A stretch of 64,000 nucleotides of DNA from Streptomyces sp. DG2A-72 (GCF_030499575.1 NZ_JASTLC010000001.1:5976001-6040000); one strand, 5' to 3'; counted from the stretch's first letter, positions 50,247-59,049 are shown. Program-made: numbers and translations. Notes: generated from the sequence alone by a model not told the origin.

Positions 50247-50906
50247 ATGGTTAGTACTGAGGCGCCTGAGGACGCCTATACCGCTGAACCCTTTCTTCCC
50301 GACCGTGGCGGTCTCTCCTCCCTCCGTCGCGCCGCTGCCGAGTGCAGGGGTTGCCCCCTGCACCGGGACGCCACCCAGACCGTCTTCGGTGCCGGGAACC
50401 CGGACGCTCGCGTCATGCTCGTCGGCGAGCAGCCCGGCGATCAGGAGGACCGTCAGGGCAAACCCTTCGTCGGGCCGGCCGGGCGCCTCCTGGACCGTGC
50501 GCTGGAGGAGGCCGGCATAGATCCGGCGGACGCCTATGTCACCAATGCCGTCAAGCACTTCAAGTTCACGCAGGCCGAGCCTCGTAAGCGCCGTATCCAC
50601 AAGGCGCCGACCCTGCGTGAGATGACGGCGTGCGGGCCGTGGCTCGCGGCCGAGCTGGCGGTCGTGGAGCCGGAGTTGATCATTGTGCTCGGTGCCACCG
50701 CGGGCAAGGCGCTGCTCGGGTCGTCGTTCCGGGTGACGCAGGTGCGCGGGACGGTCCTGGAGGAGGAGATCCATGGACGTCAGGAGCGGCTGGTGCCGAC
50801 CGTGCACCCGTCGTCGGTGCTGCGGGCACAGGACGACAAGGACCGGAGGGCGGCGTACGAGGGGCTGGTCTCGGATCTGAAGGTGGCGGCGCGAGCACTG
50901 TCGTAA
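50247..50906 (+). CDS. udgX: UdgX-type uracil-DNA glycosylase
   Basis: 219-residue iron-sulfur uracil-DNA glycosylase. It has motif A as GEQPGDQED (from residue 60) and the UdgX-specific loop EPRKRRIHKAP with His118. In mycobacterial UdgX the matching histidine forms a covalent bond to the abasic site after uracil removal. The second catalytic region is VPTVHPSSVLR. Cys33 and Cys36 plus later cysteines would bind the cluster. The ATG at 50247 fits the family; a weak ribosome site precedes it. Confidence 0.9.
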   Translation: MVSTEAPEDAYTAEPFLPDRGGLSSLRRAAAECRGCPLHRDATQTVFGAGNPDARVMLVGEQPGDQEDRQGKPFVGPAGRLLDRALEEAGIDPADAYVTNAVKHFKFTQAEPRKRRIHKAPTLREMTACGPWLAAELAVVEPELIIVLGATAGKALLGSSFRVTQVRGTVLEEEIHGRQERLVPTVHPSSVLRAQDDKDRRAAYEGLVSDLKVAARALS

Positions 50907-50922
50907 TGGTTACGATGCTGCC

Positions 50923-51447
50923 GTGTCCCTTACTTTCACCCTGGACCCCGCCGTCGATCCCACCCTCCGCGACGGCATCCTCGACCTGTGGACCGACGTC
51001 TCCAACGCGGGCGGTTCCGTCGGCTTCGTGCCCCCGGTGACGCGGGAGGCGATACGCCCGGAGCTGGTGAAGCACTTCGCGGCGATGGCGGAGGGCCGCA
51101 CCCGGCTGCTCGTCGGGCACGACGAGTCCGGGCAGGTCGCGGCGACCGCCTTCCTCACGTTCAACACGCACCGGCTGATGACGCACTGGCTGTGGCTGTA
51201 CACGGTGATGGTGCACCCGCGGCACCAGGGCCGGGGCTACGGCCGTGACCTGCTGTCCGCCGCCGAGGACGCGGCCCGCGGCTTCGACGGCATCGAGGCG
51301 ATCCGGCTCACCTGCCGGGGCGGCAACGGCCTGGAGCGGTTCTACGGCTCCTGCGGCTACAAGGAGGTCGGCCGGGTCCCCGGCGCGATCCGTGTCGCTC
51401 CCGGAGACGACCGGGACGACGTCCACATGCTGCTGACGCTGAGCTGA
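50923..51447 (+). CDS. GNAT-family N-acetyltransferase
   Basis: 174-residue acetyltransferase. The core TVMVHPRHQGRGYGRDLLSA is the acetyl-CoA-binding strand and loop (Q/RxxGxG as HQGRGYG), and LERFYGSCGYKEVGRVPGAI the last strands. Its substrate is not evident. It starts with a GTG 16 bp after udgX and is probably co-transcribed with it. Confidence 0.9.
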   Translation: MSLTFTLDPAVDPTLRDGILDLWTDVSNAGGSVGFVPPVTREAIRPELVKHFAAMAEGRTRLLVGHDESGQVAATAFLTFNTHRLMTHWLWLYTVMVHPRHQGRGYGRDLLSAAEDAARGFDGIEAIRLTCRGGNGLERFYGSCGYKEVGRVPGAIRVAPGDDRDDVHMLLTLS

Positions 51448-51534
51448 CCCTCGTGAGGAGCGGGGCGGCTGTCACAGACCGGGCTGCCGTCCGGTCTTAA
51501 GGGATGACTGAACGCTCTTCAAGAGGAGAACAAC

Positions 51535-52449
51535 ATGAGCCAGGTCAACATCGCACGCCCCGATGCACCGGGGTATGACGAATTGGTTCCGTCGCGCTAC
51601 GCGCTGAAGGTCGGCGACATCGACGTGATGGTGATCAGCGACGGGGTGCTGCCGATCCCCGCCGTGACGATGGCCACCAACGCCGCCACGGCCGACCTGG
51701 CGGCGTGGCTTAGTGACATGTTCCTGCCACCGGAGATGCTCGACTGGCCACTGAATGTGGCCGTGGTGCGCAGCGGAGGCCGGACCATCCTCATCGATTC
51801 CGGGCTGGGGACAGAGTTTCCGGGCTTTCCGCGGGCCGGGCAGTTGGCCATGCGACTGCACGCCGCCGGGATCGATCCCGCATCCGTGACCGACGTGGTG
51901 CTCACCCACTTACACATGGACCACATCGGCGGGCTGCTCGTCGACGGGCTGAGGGGCCAACTGCGCCCGGACCTGCGGGTCCACCTGGCGGCCGCCGAGG
52001 CCGAGTTCTGGGAAGCGCCTGATTTCTCCCGCACCGTCATGCCGGCACCGGTGCCGGAAGTGCTTCGAACGACCGCCTCGCGGTTCCTGGACATGTACCG
52101 CAGCCAGTTGCGGCCGTTCGAGGCGGAGTACGAGGTGGCGCCAGGAGTAATGATCTGTCGCACCGGCGGTCACACCCCCGGCCACAGCATCGTCCGCCTG
52201 GAGTCCGGCGGCGACCGGCTGACGTTCGCCGGCGATGCCGTGTTCCAGTGCGGGTTCGACAAGCCCGAGTGGCACAACGGCTTCGAACACGACCCCGAGG
52301 AATCAGCCCGCGTCCGGATCCGTCTCTTGAAAGAGCTGGCGGCGAGCGGCGAGCAACTGGTGGCCACTCACCTCCCGTTCCCGTCCATCTGCAACGTGGC
52401 GGTCGCCGGCAACGCCTTCCGTTTCGTACCGGCCGTCTGGGATTACTGA
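51535..52449 (+). CDS. MBL-fold metallo-hydrolase (lactonase-like)
   Basis: 304-residue metallo-beta-lactamase-fold enzyme. The zinc motif HLHMDH (His125, His127, Asp129, His130), the later GGHTPGHS and FAGDAVFQ, and a last His in VATHLPFP supply the two-metal site. The overall layout (a long N-terminal segment with VMVISDGVLPIP) resembles AHL-lactonase and quorum-quenching relatives, but the substrate is unknown. A GAGGAG site precedes the ATG at 51535. Followed by the perfect hairpin at 52488. Confidence 0.88.
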   Translation: MSQVNIARPDAPGYDELVPSRYALKVGDIDVMVISDGVLPIPAVTMATNAATADLAAWLSDMFLPPEMLDWPLNVAVVRSGGRTILIDSGLGTEFPGFPRAGQLAMRLHAAGIDPASVTDVVLTHLHMDHIGGLLVDGLRGQLRPDLRVHLAAAEAEFWEAPDFSRTVMPAPVPEVLRTTASRFLDMYRSQLRPFEAEYEVAPGVMICRTGGHTPGHSIVRLESGGDRLTFAGDAVFQCGFDKPEWHNGFEHDPEESARVRIRLLKELAASGEQLVATHLPFPSICNVAVAGNAFRFVPAVWDY

Positions 52450-52487
52450 CCGTTGATATGTAGCCCTGGTTGTCCAGTGAGCAGGGT

Positions 52488-52526
52488 GGAGCGATGCCCA
52501 CTTGCCATCGCTGTGGGCATCGCTCC
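52488..52526. terminator. Perfect 14-bp hairpin after MBL gene
   Basis: Stem GGAGCGATGCCCAC / GTGGGCATCGCTCC with an 11-base loop, 38 bp after the stop codon, with no T tract. Probably the terminator of the metallo-hydrolase gene. The rest of the gap to 52720 holds no gene. Confidence 0.8.
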
Positions 52527-52720
52527 GAAACCGGATGTGACGGCTGAGATCCGTCATCTGCACTCGCTCCAGCCAGTCCGAGAGGACGAGCCGCCGCTCA
52601 GCACACGGCGCGATGAGAATCCGACAGCTTCAGTGCGACAGGACACCCCCCTCCAAGATCGGGAGGTGTGCATGCTTCACTGGACGACGGACCTTTTTGG
52701 AATCGGAAGAGTGGATTGAG

Positions 52721-53020
52721 ATGCTCCGCTACACACTGATGCGCCTCGGGATCTTCGCGGGCTGCCTCGTGGTCGTCTGGGGCCTCGTCTACTCCGGCCT
52801 GGCCCCGCGGGGCCTCGGCGCGTCCAACGGCATGTGGGTCGTCCTGCTCGCCCTGGTGATCTCCGCCCCGATCAGCTTCGTGGTGCTGCGCAAGGAGCGG
52901 GACCGGGCGTCGGTGCGGATCGTCCAGAAGGTGGACCGGGTGAAGGCCAACCTGGACGCCAACCGTTCCCAGGAGGACGTGGCGGACGACGCCTCCCGTG
53001 CACAGGGGCATGCCTCTTAA
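52721..53020 (+). CDS. DUF4229-type small membrane protein
   Basis: 99-residue protein with two membrane helices (RLGIFAGCLVVVWGLVYSGL; MWVVLLALVISAPISFVVLR) followed by a charged tail (RIVQKVDRVKANLDANRSQE). The length and the pattern of the second helix running into LRKERDRAS fit DUF4229 of actinobacteria. Function unknown. It precedes the TetR gene by 37 bp. Confidence 0.82.
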   Translation: MLRYTLMRLGIFAGCLVVVWGLVYSGLAPRGLGASNGMWVVLLALVISAPISFVVLRKERDRASVRIVQKVDRVKANLDANRSQEDVADDASRAQGHAS

Positions 53021-53057
53021 GGCTCTGCCGCGGCCTGCGAACCGTAGGCTGACCCCC

Positions 53058-53720
53058 ATGGGTGCCGTGAAGACCAAGCGGATGCCGCGTGCCGTACGTG
53101 AGCAGCAGATGCTCGACGCCGCCGTGCAGACCTTCGGCCAGCGGGGATACATGGCCGCGTCGATGGACGAGATAGCCGAACTGGCGGGCGTTTCCAAGCC
53201 GTTGGTCTATCTGTACCTCAACTCGAAGGAAGACCTCTTCACGGCGTGCATCCGCCGGGAGGCCACCGCGCTCACCGAAGCGGTCCGCAAGGGCGTCGAC
53301 CCGGGCCTGCCCGCCGACCGCCAACTCTGGGCAGGGCTGCGGGCGTTCTTCACGCACACCGCGCAGAACCCGGACGGCTGGTCGGTGTTGCACCTCCAGG
53401 CCCGCACGCACGGCGAGCCGTTCGCCGCCGAGGTCGCCGCGATGCGTGAGGAGATCGTCGCGTTCGTGACGCAGTTGATCCTGGCCGGCGCCCGCGAGGC
53501 GCACCACGACCCGGATCTGCCGGAGCGTGAGGTCGCCGGTCTCGCGGAGGCCCTGGTCGGCGCCGCCGAGTCGCTCGCCGCCTGGGCCAACGCGACCCCG
53601 GGCGTGACCGCCCGTCAGGCCGCCGCGACGCTGATGAACTTCGCCTGGGCGGGCCTGGGCGGCCTGATGGCGGGCCGTCCCTGGCCCCCGCCGCAGGAGC
53701 CGGACGCTCAGGCCGGGTAG
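53058..53720 (+). CDS. TetR-family transcriptional regulator
   Basis: 220-residue repressor. The N-terminal helix-turn-helix is REQQMLDAAVQTFGQRGYMA, SMDEIAELAGVSKPLVYLYL. The C-terminal ligand domain is mostly helical with HLQARTHGEPFAAEVAAMRE. The ATG at 53058 is chosen from homology. It is convergent with the MaoC-type gene (13-bp overlap of 3' ends). Given its neighbours it probably controls lipid genes through the palindromes at 54567-54594, but this is untested. Confidence 0.92.
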   Translation: MGAVKTKRMPRAVREQQMLDAAVQTFGQRGYMAASMDEIAELAGVSKPLVYLYLNSKEDLFTACIRREATALTEAVRKGVDPGLPADRQLWAGLRAFFTHTAQNPDGWSVLHLQARTHGEPFAAEVAAMREEIVAFVTQLILAGAREAHHDPDLPEREVAGLAEALVGAAESLAAWANATPGVTARQAAATLMNFAWAGLGGLMAGRPWPPPQEPDAQAG

Positions 53721-54538
53721 ACCGTGCCGCTCACCTGCGTCCGGTCGCCGCCCCGCAGCTCGAAGCGTTCGCCGTCCGCCGCGTACGTCACCGTTCCCGG
53801 CAAGAGCACCGGCGTCTTGAACTGCGCTTGCACCAGCGCCCGTTCAGGCACGCCGTGCGCCGCCAGGCATCGTGCCACGGTCCACATCCCGTGTGCGATG
53901 GCCCGCCGGAAGCCGAAGAGCCGGGCGGTCAGGGCATAGAGGTGGATCGGGTTGCGGTCCCCGGACGCGGTCGCGTACCGGCGCCCGATGTCCCCGGCCA
54001 GCCGCCACTCGGCGACGACGGGCAGTGGACCCGTCTCTTCCTTCGGAGCCTGTGGGGTACGGCCGTCCGTGCGATGGCGGGCGAGATACGTACTCCGCGA
54101 CTCCCATACGACGTCCCCCGCCGCCCGCACCTCCGTGACGACGGCGGCCTCCGTGCCCCGCCGATGGGGTGCCAGGCCCTCGACGTGGACCGTGACTTCG
54201 TACTCCCCGGTCGCCGCGAGCGCCCGCCGCTGGGTGATCTCGATCGACGTATGGACGAGTCCCAGCAGCGGCAGCGGAAAGCCCCGGCCGCTCATCAGCC
54301 GCATGGCCAGCGGAAAGCCCAGCACATGCGGATACGTCACCGGCAACGCGTCGTCGCCGGTGGCGAAGCCGCAGACGCGTTCGTAGGCGGCCAGCCGGGC
54401 GAGGTCGATGCGTACGCCGGGCAGGACGAGCCGGGTGCGGGGGAAGTCGGCGTCCGGGCGGGGTCGTTTGAAGGGGGAGAGCAGGGCGCCGCGGGCGAGC
54501 AGGGGCGCGAGCGCGGGCGCGTCGGTCAGGTCGGCCAT
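53708..54538 (-). CDS. MaoC-like (hot-dog) dehydratase
   Basis: 276-residue protein with two hot-dog-like halves. The hydratase-2 motif GDRNPIHLYALTARLFGFRR in the second half carries the catalytic Asp and His; AIAHGMWTVARCL follows it. Such proteins hydrate enoyl-CoA or dehydrate hydroxyacyl-ACP/CoA. The ATG at 54538 is preferred to the one at 54544 because GGGGAG then lies at proper distance. It is divergent from the acyl-CoA synthetase at 54883. Confidence 0.88.
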   Translation of the reverse strand: MADLTDAPALAPLLARGALLSPFKRPRPDADFPRTRLVLPGVRIDLARLAAYERVCGFATGDDALPVTYPHVLGFPLAMRLMSGRGFPLPLLGLVHTSIEITQRRALAATGEYEVTVHVEGLAPHRRGTEAAVVTEVRAAGDVVWESRSTYLARHRTDGRTPQAPKEETGPLPVVAEWRLAGDIGRRYATASGDRNPIHLYALTARLFGFRRAIAHGMWTVARCLAAHGVPERALVQAQFKTPVLLPGTVTYAADGERFELRGGDRTQVSGTVYPA

Positions 54539-54566
54539 GGTCATCTCCCCACGCGAAAACTCTGCT

Positions 54567-54624
54567 TACTCAGGAGTAAAGTTACCTCAGGTAAGGCCAG
54601 GTCGGGAGGTGAGAATTCCTCACC
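54567..54624. promoter_or_regulatory. Palindrome array before MaoC and acyl-CoA synthetase genes
   Basis: Three dyads in 58 bp: TTACTC-AG-GAGTAA (54567-54580), TTACCT-C-AGGTAA (54582-54594) and GGTGAGAATTCCTCACC (54608-54624). The first two are similar and only one base apart, as in TetR-type tandem operators. They lie 30-90 bp before the MaoC start. The remainder of the 344-bp gap to 54882 carries no gene. Confidence 0.65.
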
Positions 54625-54882
54625 TTAGGGGGGTTCCAACCCATCGGTAAAATAGGGAAGTTGACGTCCGGTCGGCAGGTGCCCGGGTGATCGCCGAGGT
54701 TGCACATCCCCGGCCCCTTACCACCTCGTAACCCGCACGAACTCCACACCTGGGCGCCGTACGATCTCCCACCTAACCAGCGGTAACACACGTGGCCGCA
54801 CACAGCTGGTGAACGCCGCAGTACGCGCTGCGCGTACTTCATGCAGCAGAGCGGTACGAGCTGCACGCCTCAGGAGCTGCCC

Positions 54883-56826
54883 ATGTCGATCCCGCAAGCG
54901 TCCCCTTCCGGCTCCACCCCCGACTTCGGCATCGACCTCGACTACGACGGCGAGCCGATCCTCAGGGCGCCGGAGATCCGTCGGCTGGACGGAATGGTGC
55001 GAGAGGTGTCCATTCCGCCGCTGGTCGCACCGGCCGTGCACGGCTCGCTCGCCGACCTGCCGTTCGACCGCGCGGAGACGCAGCCGGGACATGTGGTCCT
55101 CAGCCGCAAGACGGAGGACGGCAGCTGGACCGACGTGACGGCGGCCGAGTTCGCGGCGCAGGTGCACGCGGTGGCCAAAGGGCTGATCGCCGAGGGGCTG
55201 GTCCCCGGTGACCGGGTCGCCGTCATGGCGCGTACGAGGTACGAGTGGACGCTCCTCGACTTCGCCGCCTGGGCCGCCGGCCTGGTGACCGTCCCCGTCT
55301 ACCCCACCTCGTCCGTCTTCCAGGTCCGCTGGATCCTCCAGGACTCCGGCGCGGTCGCCCTGGTCACCGAGACCGGGGCCCAGGCCGCCGCCCTCGGCCC
55401 GGAGCGCGAGCGCCTGCCCGACCTGCGCCATATGTGGGTCATCGAGAAGGGCCATGTGGACCGGCTGGCGGAGCTGGGCGAGCAGGTGCCGGACCAGGAG
55501 GTGGACATACGGCGCGGGATGCTGGTCCCCGACACCCTCGCCACCCTCATCTACACCTCGGGCACGACCGGCCGGCCCAAGGGCTGCGCGCTCACGCACG
55601 GCAACTTCTTCGCCGAGGTCGACAACGCGATCGAACTCCTGTACCCGATCTTCAAGGCGCGGACGAGCGAAGAGGCGTCGGTGCTGCTGTTCCTGCCGAT
55701 GTCGCATGTCTTCGGCCGGATGGTGGCGATCGCATGCGTCCGGGCGGGAGTACGGCTGGGCCATGCGCCGAGCCTGAAACCGGACCACCTGCTGCCGGAC
55801 CTGGCGAGCTTCAAACCGACGTGCCTGCTCGCCATCCCGTACATGCTGGAGAAGATCTTCAACAGCGCGCGGGCCCGTGCGGAGTCGGGCGGGCGGGTCT
55901 CGGCGTTCGACCGTGCGACGAACGTGGCCATCAAGTACGGCGAGGCGATGGAGGCGAAACAGACGGGGACGGGCTCAGGCCCGAACCGGGCGCTGAAAGC
56001 CGCGCGTACCTTCTACGACCCCCTGGTCTACCGCCGTATCCGCAACGCCATGGGCGGACGCGTGCGGTATGCGATCTGCGGCGGCTCACCGCTGGGCAGG
56101 CGGCTGGCCGCGTTCTACACCGGGGCGGGCATCGAGATCTACGAGGGCTACGGCCTGACCGAGGTCACCGGCGCGGCGACCATCACGCCCCCGCTCAAAC
56201 CCCGCCTGGGCACGGTCGGTTGGCCGCTCCCCGGCACGAGGGTCCGCATCGCCGCGGACGGCGAGATCCTGCTGGCCGGCGATCAAGTACTGCGCGGCTA
56301 CTGGGACCCGCAGGCGGGCGGAGTGGTTCCCGCGGCCCCCGACGGCTGGCTGGCGACGGGGGACATCGGTGCGCTGGACGACGAGGGCTACCTGACGATC
56401 ACCGGCCGCAAGAAGGAGCTCCTGATCACCGCGGGCGGCAAGAGCGTGGCCCCGGCCCCCCTGGAGAACTGGCTCCGCTCCCACCCGCTGATCTCCCAGG
56501 CGATAGTCGTCGGCGACGGCCGCCCCTACGTCTCCGCGCTGATCACCCTCGACATGGACGGCATCACCCACTGGCGCCGTATGAACGGCAAACACCCGGT
56601 CCCCGCAGAACTCCTGGTCAGCGACGAGGAGTTGACCGCCATCCTGCAACGCGCCGTGGACGAGGCCAACAAGCTCGTCTCCCGCCCCGAGTCGATCCGC
56701 CGCTTCGCGATCCTGCCGCAGGACTTCACGGAGTTCTCCGGCCATCTGACGCCCTCCATGAAGCTGCGCCGCGAGGCGGTCATGCGGGACTTCGCGGCGC
56801 AGATCGAGGGGCTTTACTCGAAGTAG
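54883..56826 (+). CDS. Long-chain fatty-acid-CoA ligase (AMP-binding)
   Basis: 647-residue adenylate-forming enzyme activating fatty acids to acyl-CoA. The phosphate loop YTSGTTGRPKG (224-234), VLLFLPMSHVFGRM, EGYGLTEVTGAATITPPLKP and the C-terminal hinge DGWLATGDIGALDDEGYLTI, then GRKKELLITAGGKSVAP, are all intact; LTPSMKLRREAV near the end carries the catalytic Lys. The ATG at 54883 has a CAGGAG site. It belongs to the bacterial long-chain acyl-CoA synthetase type and, with MaoC and TetR genes, forms a lipid metabolism locus. Confidence 0.93.
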   Translation: MSIPQASPSGSTPDFGIDLDYDGEPILRAPEIRRLDGMVREVSIPPLVAPAVHGSLADLPFDRAETQPGHVVLSRKTEDGSWTDVTAAEFAAQVHAVAKGLIAEGLVPGDRVAVMARTRYEWTLLDFAAWAAGLVTVPVYPTSSVFQVRWILQDSGAVALVTETGAQAAALGPERERLPDLRHMWVIEKGHVDRLAELGEQVPDQEVDIRRGMLVPDTLATLIYTSGTTGRPKGCALTHGNFFAEVDNAIELLYPIFKARTSEEASVLLFLPMSHVFGRMVAIACVRAGVRLGHAPSLKPDHLLPDLASFKPTCLLAIPYMLEKIFNSARARAESGGRVSAFDRATNVAIKYGEAMEAKQTGTGSGPNRALKAARTFYDPLVYRRIRNAMGGRVRYAICGGSPLGRRLAAFYTGAGIEIYEGYGLTEVTGAATITPPLKPRLGTVGWPLPGTRVRIAADGEILLAGDQVLRGYWDPQAGGVVPAAPDGWLATGDIGALDDEGYLTITGRKKELLITAGGKSVAPAPLENWLRSHPLISQAIVVGDGRPYVSALITLDMDGITHWRRMNGKHPVPAELLVSDEELTAILQRAVDEANKLVSRPESIRRFAILPQDFTEFSGHLTPSMKLRREAVMRDFAAQIEGLYSK

Positions 56827-56907
56827 ATTCCTGATGTTGGCCTCTGGGCACAACACCCTTCGTCCGGACAGGCGGCGGTGCGCCGTCCGGCCAAAGGGGG
56901 AATCTTC

Positions 56908-57774
56908 ATGGCTGCGAGCCGTTCCACGCATGTCACTCTGGCCGCGTTAGCGGCATTGCTGCTCTTCGTCGGTGCATACGGAATCGTGCGGGTCGCTACC
57001 GGGGATTCTTCGGGTGTGAATTCGCAGGAGTCGAGCTCGGGTGATGTCTCCGGGGGAGGGGGAGCGGCGTCCGGGGGGACCGGGGCGTCGGGGTCCACGT
57101 CTGGGGCGTCTGGATCATCCGACGGGGGAACGGGTGACGGGGACAACGGCTCGGGGGAGACAGGTTCGGGAGAGGTCAAGAACCTCAGGCTTCCGGGGGC
57201 GACGCTGACCGACACGTATCCGGTCGTGAAGGAGGAGGGGGGCGTGACGTTCGACTCCTCCAAGGGCGGATGTGTTGTTCTGGCCAACAAGCTCGAATCG
57301 GCAGTGACGATCCGGTCCTTCCACATAGAGGGCTCGGCGAACGTAGAGAGCTTTGCCGGTCCTTGCCCTTACGCGGTGACTCCCTCGCCCGGTATCTGGG
57401 GCGACGGCCTGACCGGCCCGGTGACCCCGTGCGAACCGGGCACCGTGCTCGAGGGCACCGCGCAGTCCCCCCGGCACGGCTGTCACCTCCTGCTGTCGCG
57501 CCCGGGGGGCCTCGGCCGGGAGCAGGCCACCCTCGTCGTCGACGTCACGGGTACGTGCGCGGGGGCGACGCCACGGCCCTGCTCCGGGACAGCGACCCTG
57601 ACCTACACCTTCAAGGCGGACGAGTCGGTCACCGGCGGAGGCGAAAGCACCCCGGAGACGCCGGAGCCACCCACGGACACAAGCCCGCCGCCGGGTGAAA
57701 CGACCGGGGGCACGACACCGACGGAATCCACGGAATCCACGGAATCCCCGGTGCCCTCAGAGGCCGGGACGTGA
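56908..57774 (+). CDS. Exported Gly/Ser-rich hypothetical protein
   Basis: 288-residue protein of unknown function. One N-terminal membrane helix (HVTLAALAALLLFVGAYGIV) leads into a low-complexity Gly/Ser/Thr linker (about 35-90), an external domain with FDSSKGGCVVLANKLESAVT and several cysteines that may pair as disulfides, and a Pro/Thr/Glu-rich C-terminal tail. The ATG at 56908 follows AAAGGGGG. Its stop overlaps the start of the next membrane protein gene, so the two are expressed together. Confidence 0.75.
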   Translation: MAASRSTHVTLAALAALLLFVGAYGIVRVATGDSSGVNSQESSSGDVSGGGGAASGGTGASGSTSGASGSSDGGTGDGDNGSGETGSGEVKNLRLPGATLTDTYPVVKEEGGVTFDSSKGGCVVLANKLESAVTIRSFHIEGSANVESFAGPCPYAVTPSPGIWGDGLTGPVTPCEPGTVLEGTAQSPRHGCHLLLSRPGGLGREQATLVVDVTGTCAGATPRPCSGTATLTYTFKADESVTGGGESTPETPEPPTDTSPPPGETTGGTTPTESTESTESPVPSEAGT

Positions 57775-58793
57775 CCCCGGAGCCCGAACCGGAGCCACCG
57801 GCATCGCTGTTGGAGGGACAGGTCCGGGAACGTCTGTGGGCCGTGGCCAACGTCGTCGCGCCGACCACCGTGGTCACCACCCTGCTCTTCTACTTCGGCT
57901 ACGTGGCGACGACAGCGCGATTTCGCTACTTCGGCGTGTACCTCGACATGGTCGACCTGTCCCTCCAGGAGATGCTGCTCTACGGGGTGGAGGTCGTCTA
58001 CCCGCCGCTCACCATCGTCGCGATCGCCTTCCTCCTGATCACGGCAGCCCACACGGGGGTCCGCTGGATGATGGCGTCCCCGGACCGCGACGCCGTCACC
58101 GGCTGGGTCGGTCTCTTCGTGGTCATCGCCGGGCTTCTGGCGTTCACCCGCGGCATCGTCGGCCTACTGGTACCGGAGGTCGCCCGCACCGAGGGAATCG
58201 CGAGGACTCCCCTGTCCCTCGGATGCGGCGCCCTCGCCCTCGCGTACGGCCTCTGGTTGCTGCGAGTCGTCGCCGTCCGCTGGGACCGGCGCCGAGCCGA
58301 ACGTGACGACAGCGGGGGCACGGGCGCCCCGGACGAGGAGCCGGCGGCCGCCCCTCCCACCGTCCCCGCGAACGCCGGTGAACTGGCCACGTGGCTGGAG
58401 TCTCCCGCCGTCACCCGCCTCAACAGACACGCCCTGGCCTGGGTGGCGGTCATCGTCGTAGCGGGCTCCTTCTGGACGGCCAACAGTTTCGCCGCCGCCT
58501 ATGGGCGAGGCCGCGCCCTGGACGACGCCGAGTCCCTTCCGAACCGCCCGGAGGCCGTCCTCTACACCAAGGAACCGTTGCGGGATCTTCCGGCCGCAGT
58601 CCAGGAAACGGAGTTGCCAGATGCCGACGACAAGGAGTCCCTCCGTTTCCGTTACAGAGGCCTGCGCCTCCTCGTCGAGTCCAACGCCCGGCTCTTCCTG
58701 GTGCCCGCCCAGTGGGTCACCGGGGACAGCCGGACCTTTGTGATCCCGTACGACGACAGCGTTCGAGTCGACCTCGTCCCACGGCGACGGTAG
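57771..58793 (+). CDS. Hypothetical polytopic membrane protein
   Basis: 340-residue membrane protein, family not recognised. About five hydrophobic segments are visible, including VVAPTTVVTTLLFYFGYVAT, VVYPPLTIVAIAFLLITAAH, GWVGLFVVIAGLLAFTRGIV and HALAWVAVIVVAGSFWTANS, then an outer C-terminal domain (RFRYRGLRLLVESNARLFLV). The GTG start overlaps the stop of the preceding exported protein gene by 4 bp. The pair may form a membrane complex. Confidence 0.75.
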   Translation: MTPEPEPEPPASLLEGQVRERLWAVANVVAPTTVVTTLLFYFGYVATTARFRYFGVYLDMVDLSLQEMLLYGVEVVYPPLTIVAIAFLLITAAHTGVRWMMASPDRDAVTGWVGLFVVIAGLLAFTRGIVGLLVPEVARTEGIARTPLSLGCGALALAYGLWLLRVVAVRWDRRRAERDDSGGTGAPDEEPAAAPPTVPANAGELATWLESPAVTRLNRHALAWVAVIVVAGSFWTANSFAAAYGRGRALDDAESLPNRPEAVLYTKEPLRDLPAAVQETELPDADDKESLRFRYRGLRLLVESNARLFLVPAQWVTGDSRTFVIPYDDSVRVDLVPRRR

Positions 58794-58794
58794 A

Positions 58795-59049
58795 TCAGCC
58801 CCGTTCGCCCACGAACTCGCCGGACAGGAAGGCCGACCAGGTGGTGGGGGAGAGGGTGAGGTGCGGGCCCGTGGGGTTCTTGGAGTCGCGGATGTGGATG
58901 GTGTGGGGGCAGGTGGCGACCTCTAGGCATTCGCCGCCCTCGCCGCTGCTGTACGTCGACTTGCGCCAGGTGTAGGCGACTTCTAGGCATTCGCCGCCCT
59001 CGCCGCCGCTGTAGCTGGACTTGAACCAGTCGAGCCTGTCGATGTTCAC
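58795..59049 (-). CDS. DUF397-domain protein with internal duplication
   Basis: 84-residue small protein with the DUF397 signature (WFKSSYSGGEGGECLEVA, then IHIRDSKNPTGPHLTLSPTT, WSAFLSGEF). The first 20 residues of the domain occur twice (WRKSTYSSGEGGECLEVA) owing to a 60-bp tandem duplication at 58916-59035. The GTG start overlaps the stop of the HTH gene upstream, so translation is coupled. DUF397 proteins nearly always accompany WhiJ-like HTH regulators in Streptomyces and modulate development or antibiotic production in studied cases. Confidence 0.88.
   Translation of the reverse strand: MNIDRLDWFKSSYSGGEGGECLEVAYTWRKSTYSSGEGGECLEVATCPHTIHIRDSKNPTGPHLTLSPTTWSAFLSGEFVGERG
58916..59035. 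repeat. 60-bp tandem duplication inside DUF397 gene
   Basis: Two consecutive 60-bp units (58916-58975 and 58976-59035). Their first 30 or so bases, containing TCTAGGCATTCGCCGCCCTC, are almost identical; the later halves have diverged. The unit length keeps the frame and adds 20 residues to the protein. Confidence 0.85.

Noticed and set aside
52527..52720. Small gene after the metallo-hydrolase hairpin
   Set aside because: Short open stretches have no ribosome site and no protein-like composition.
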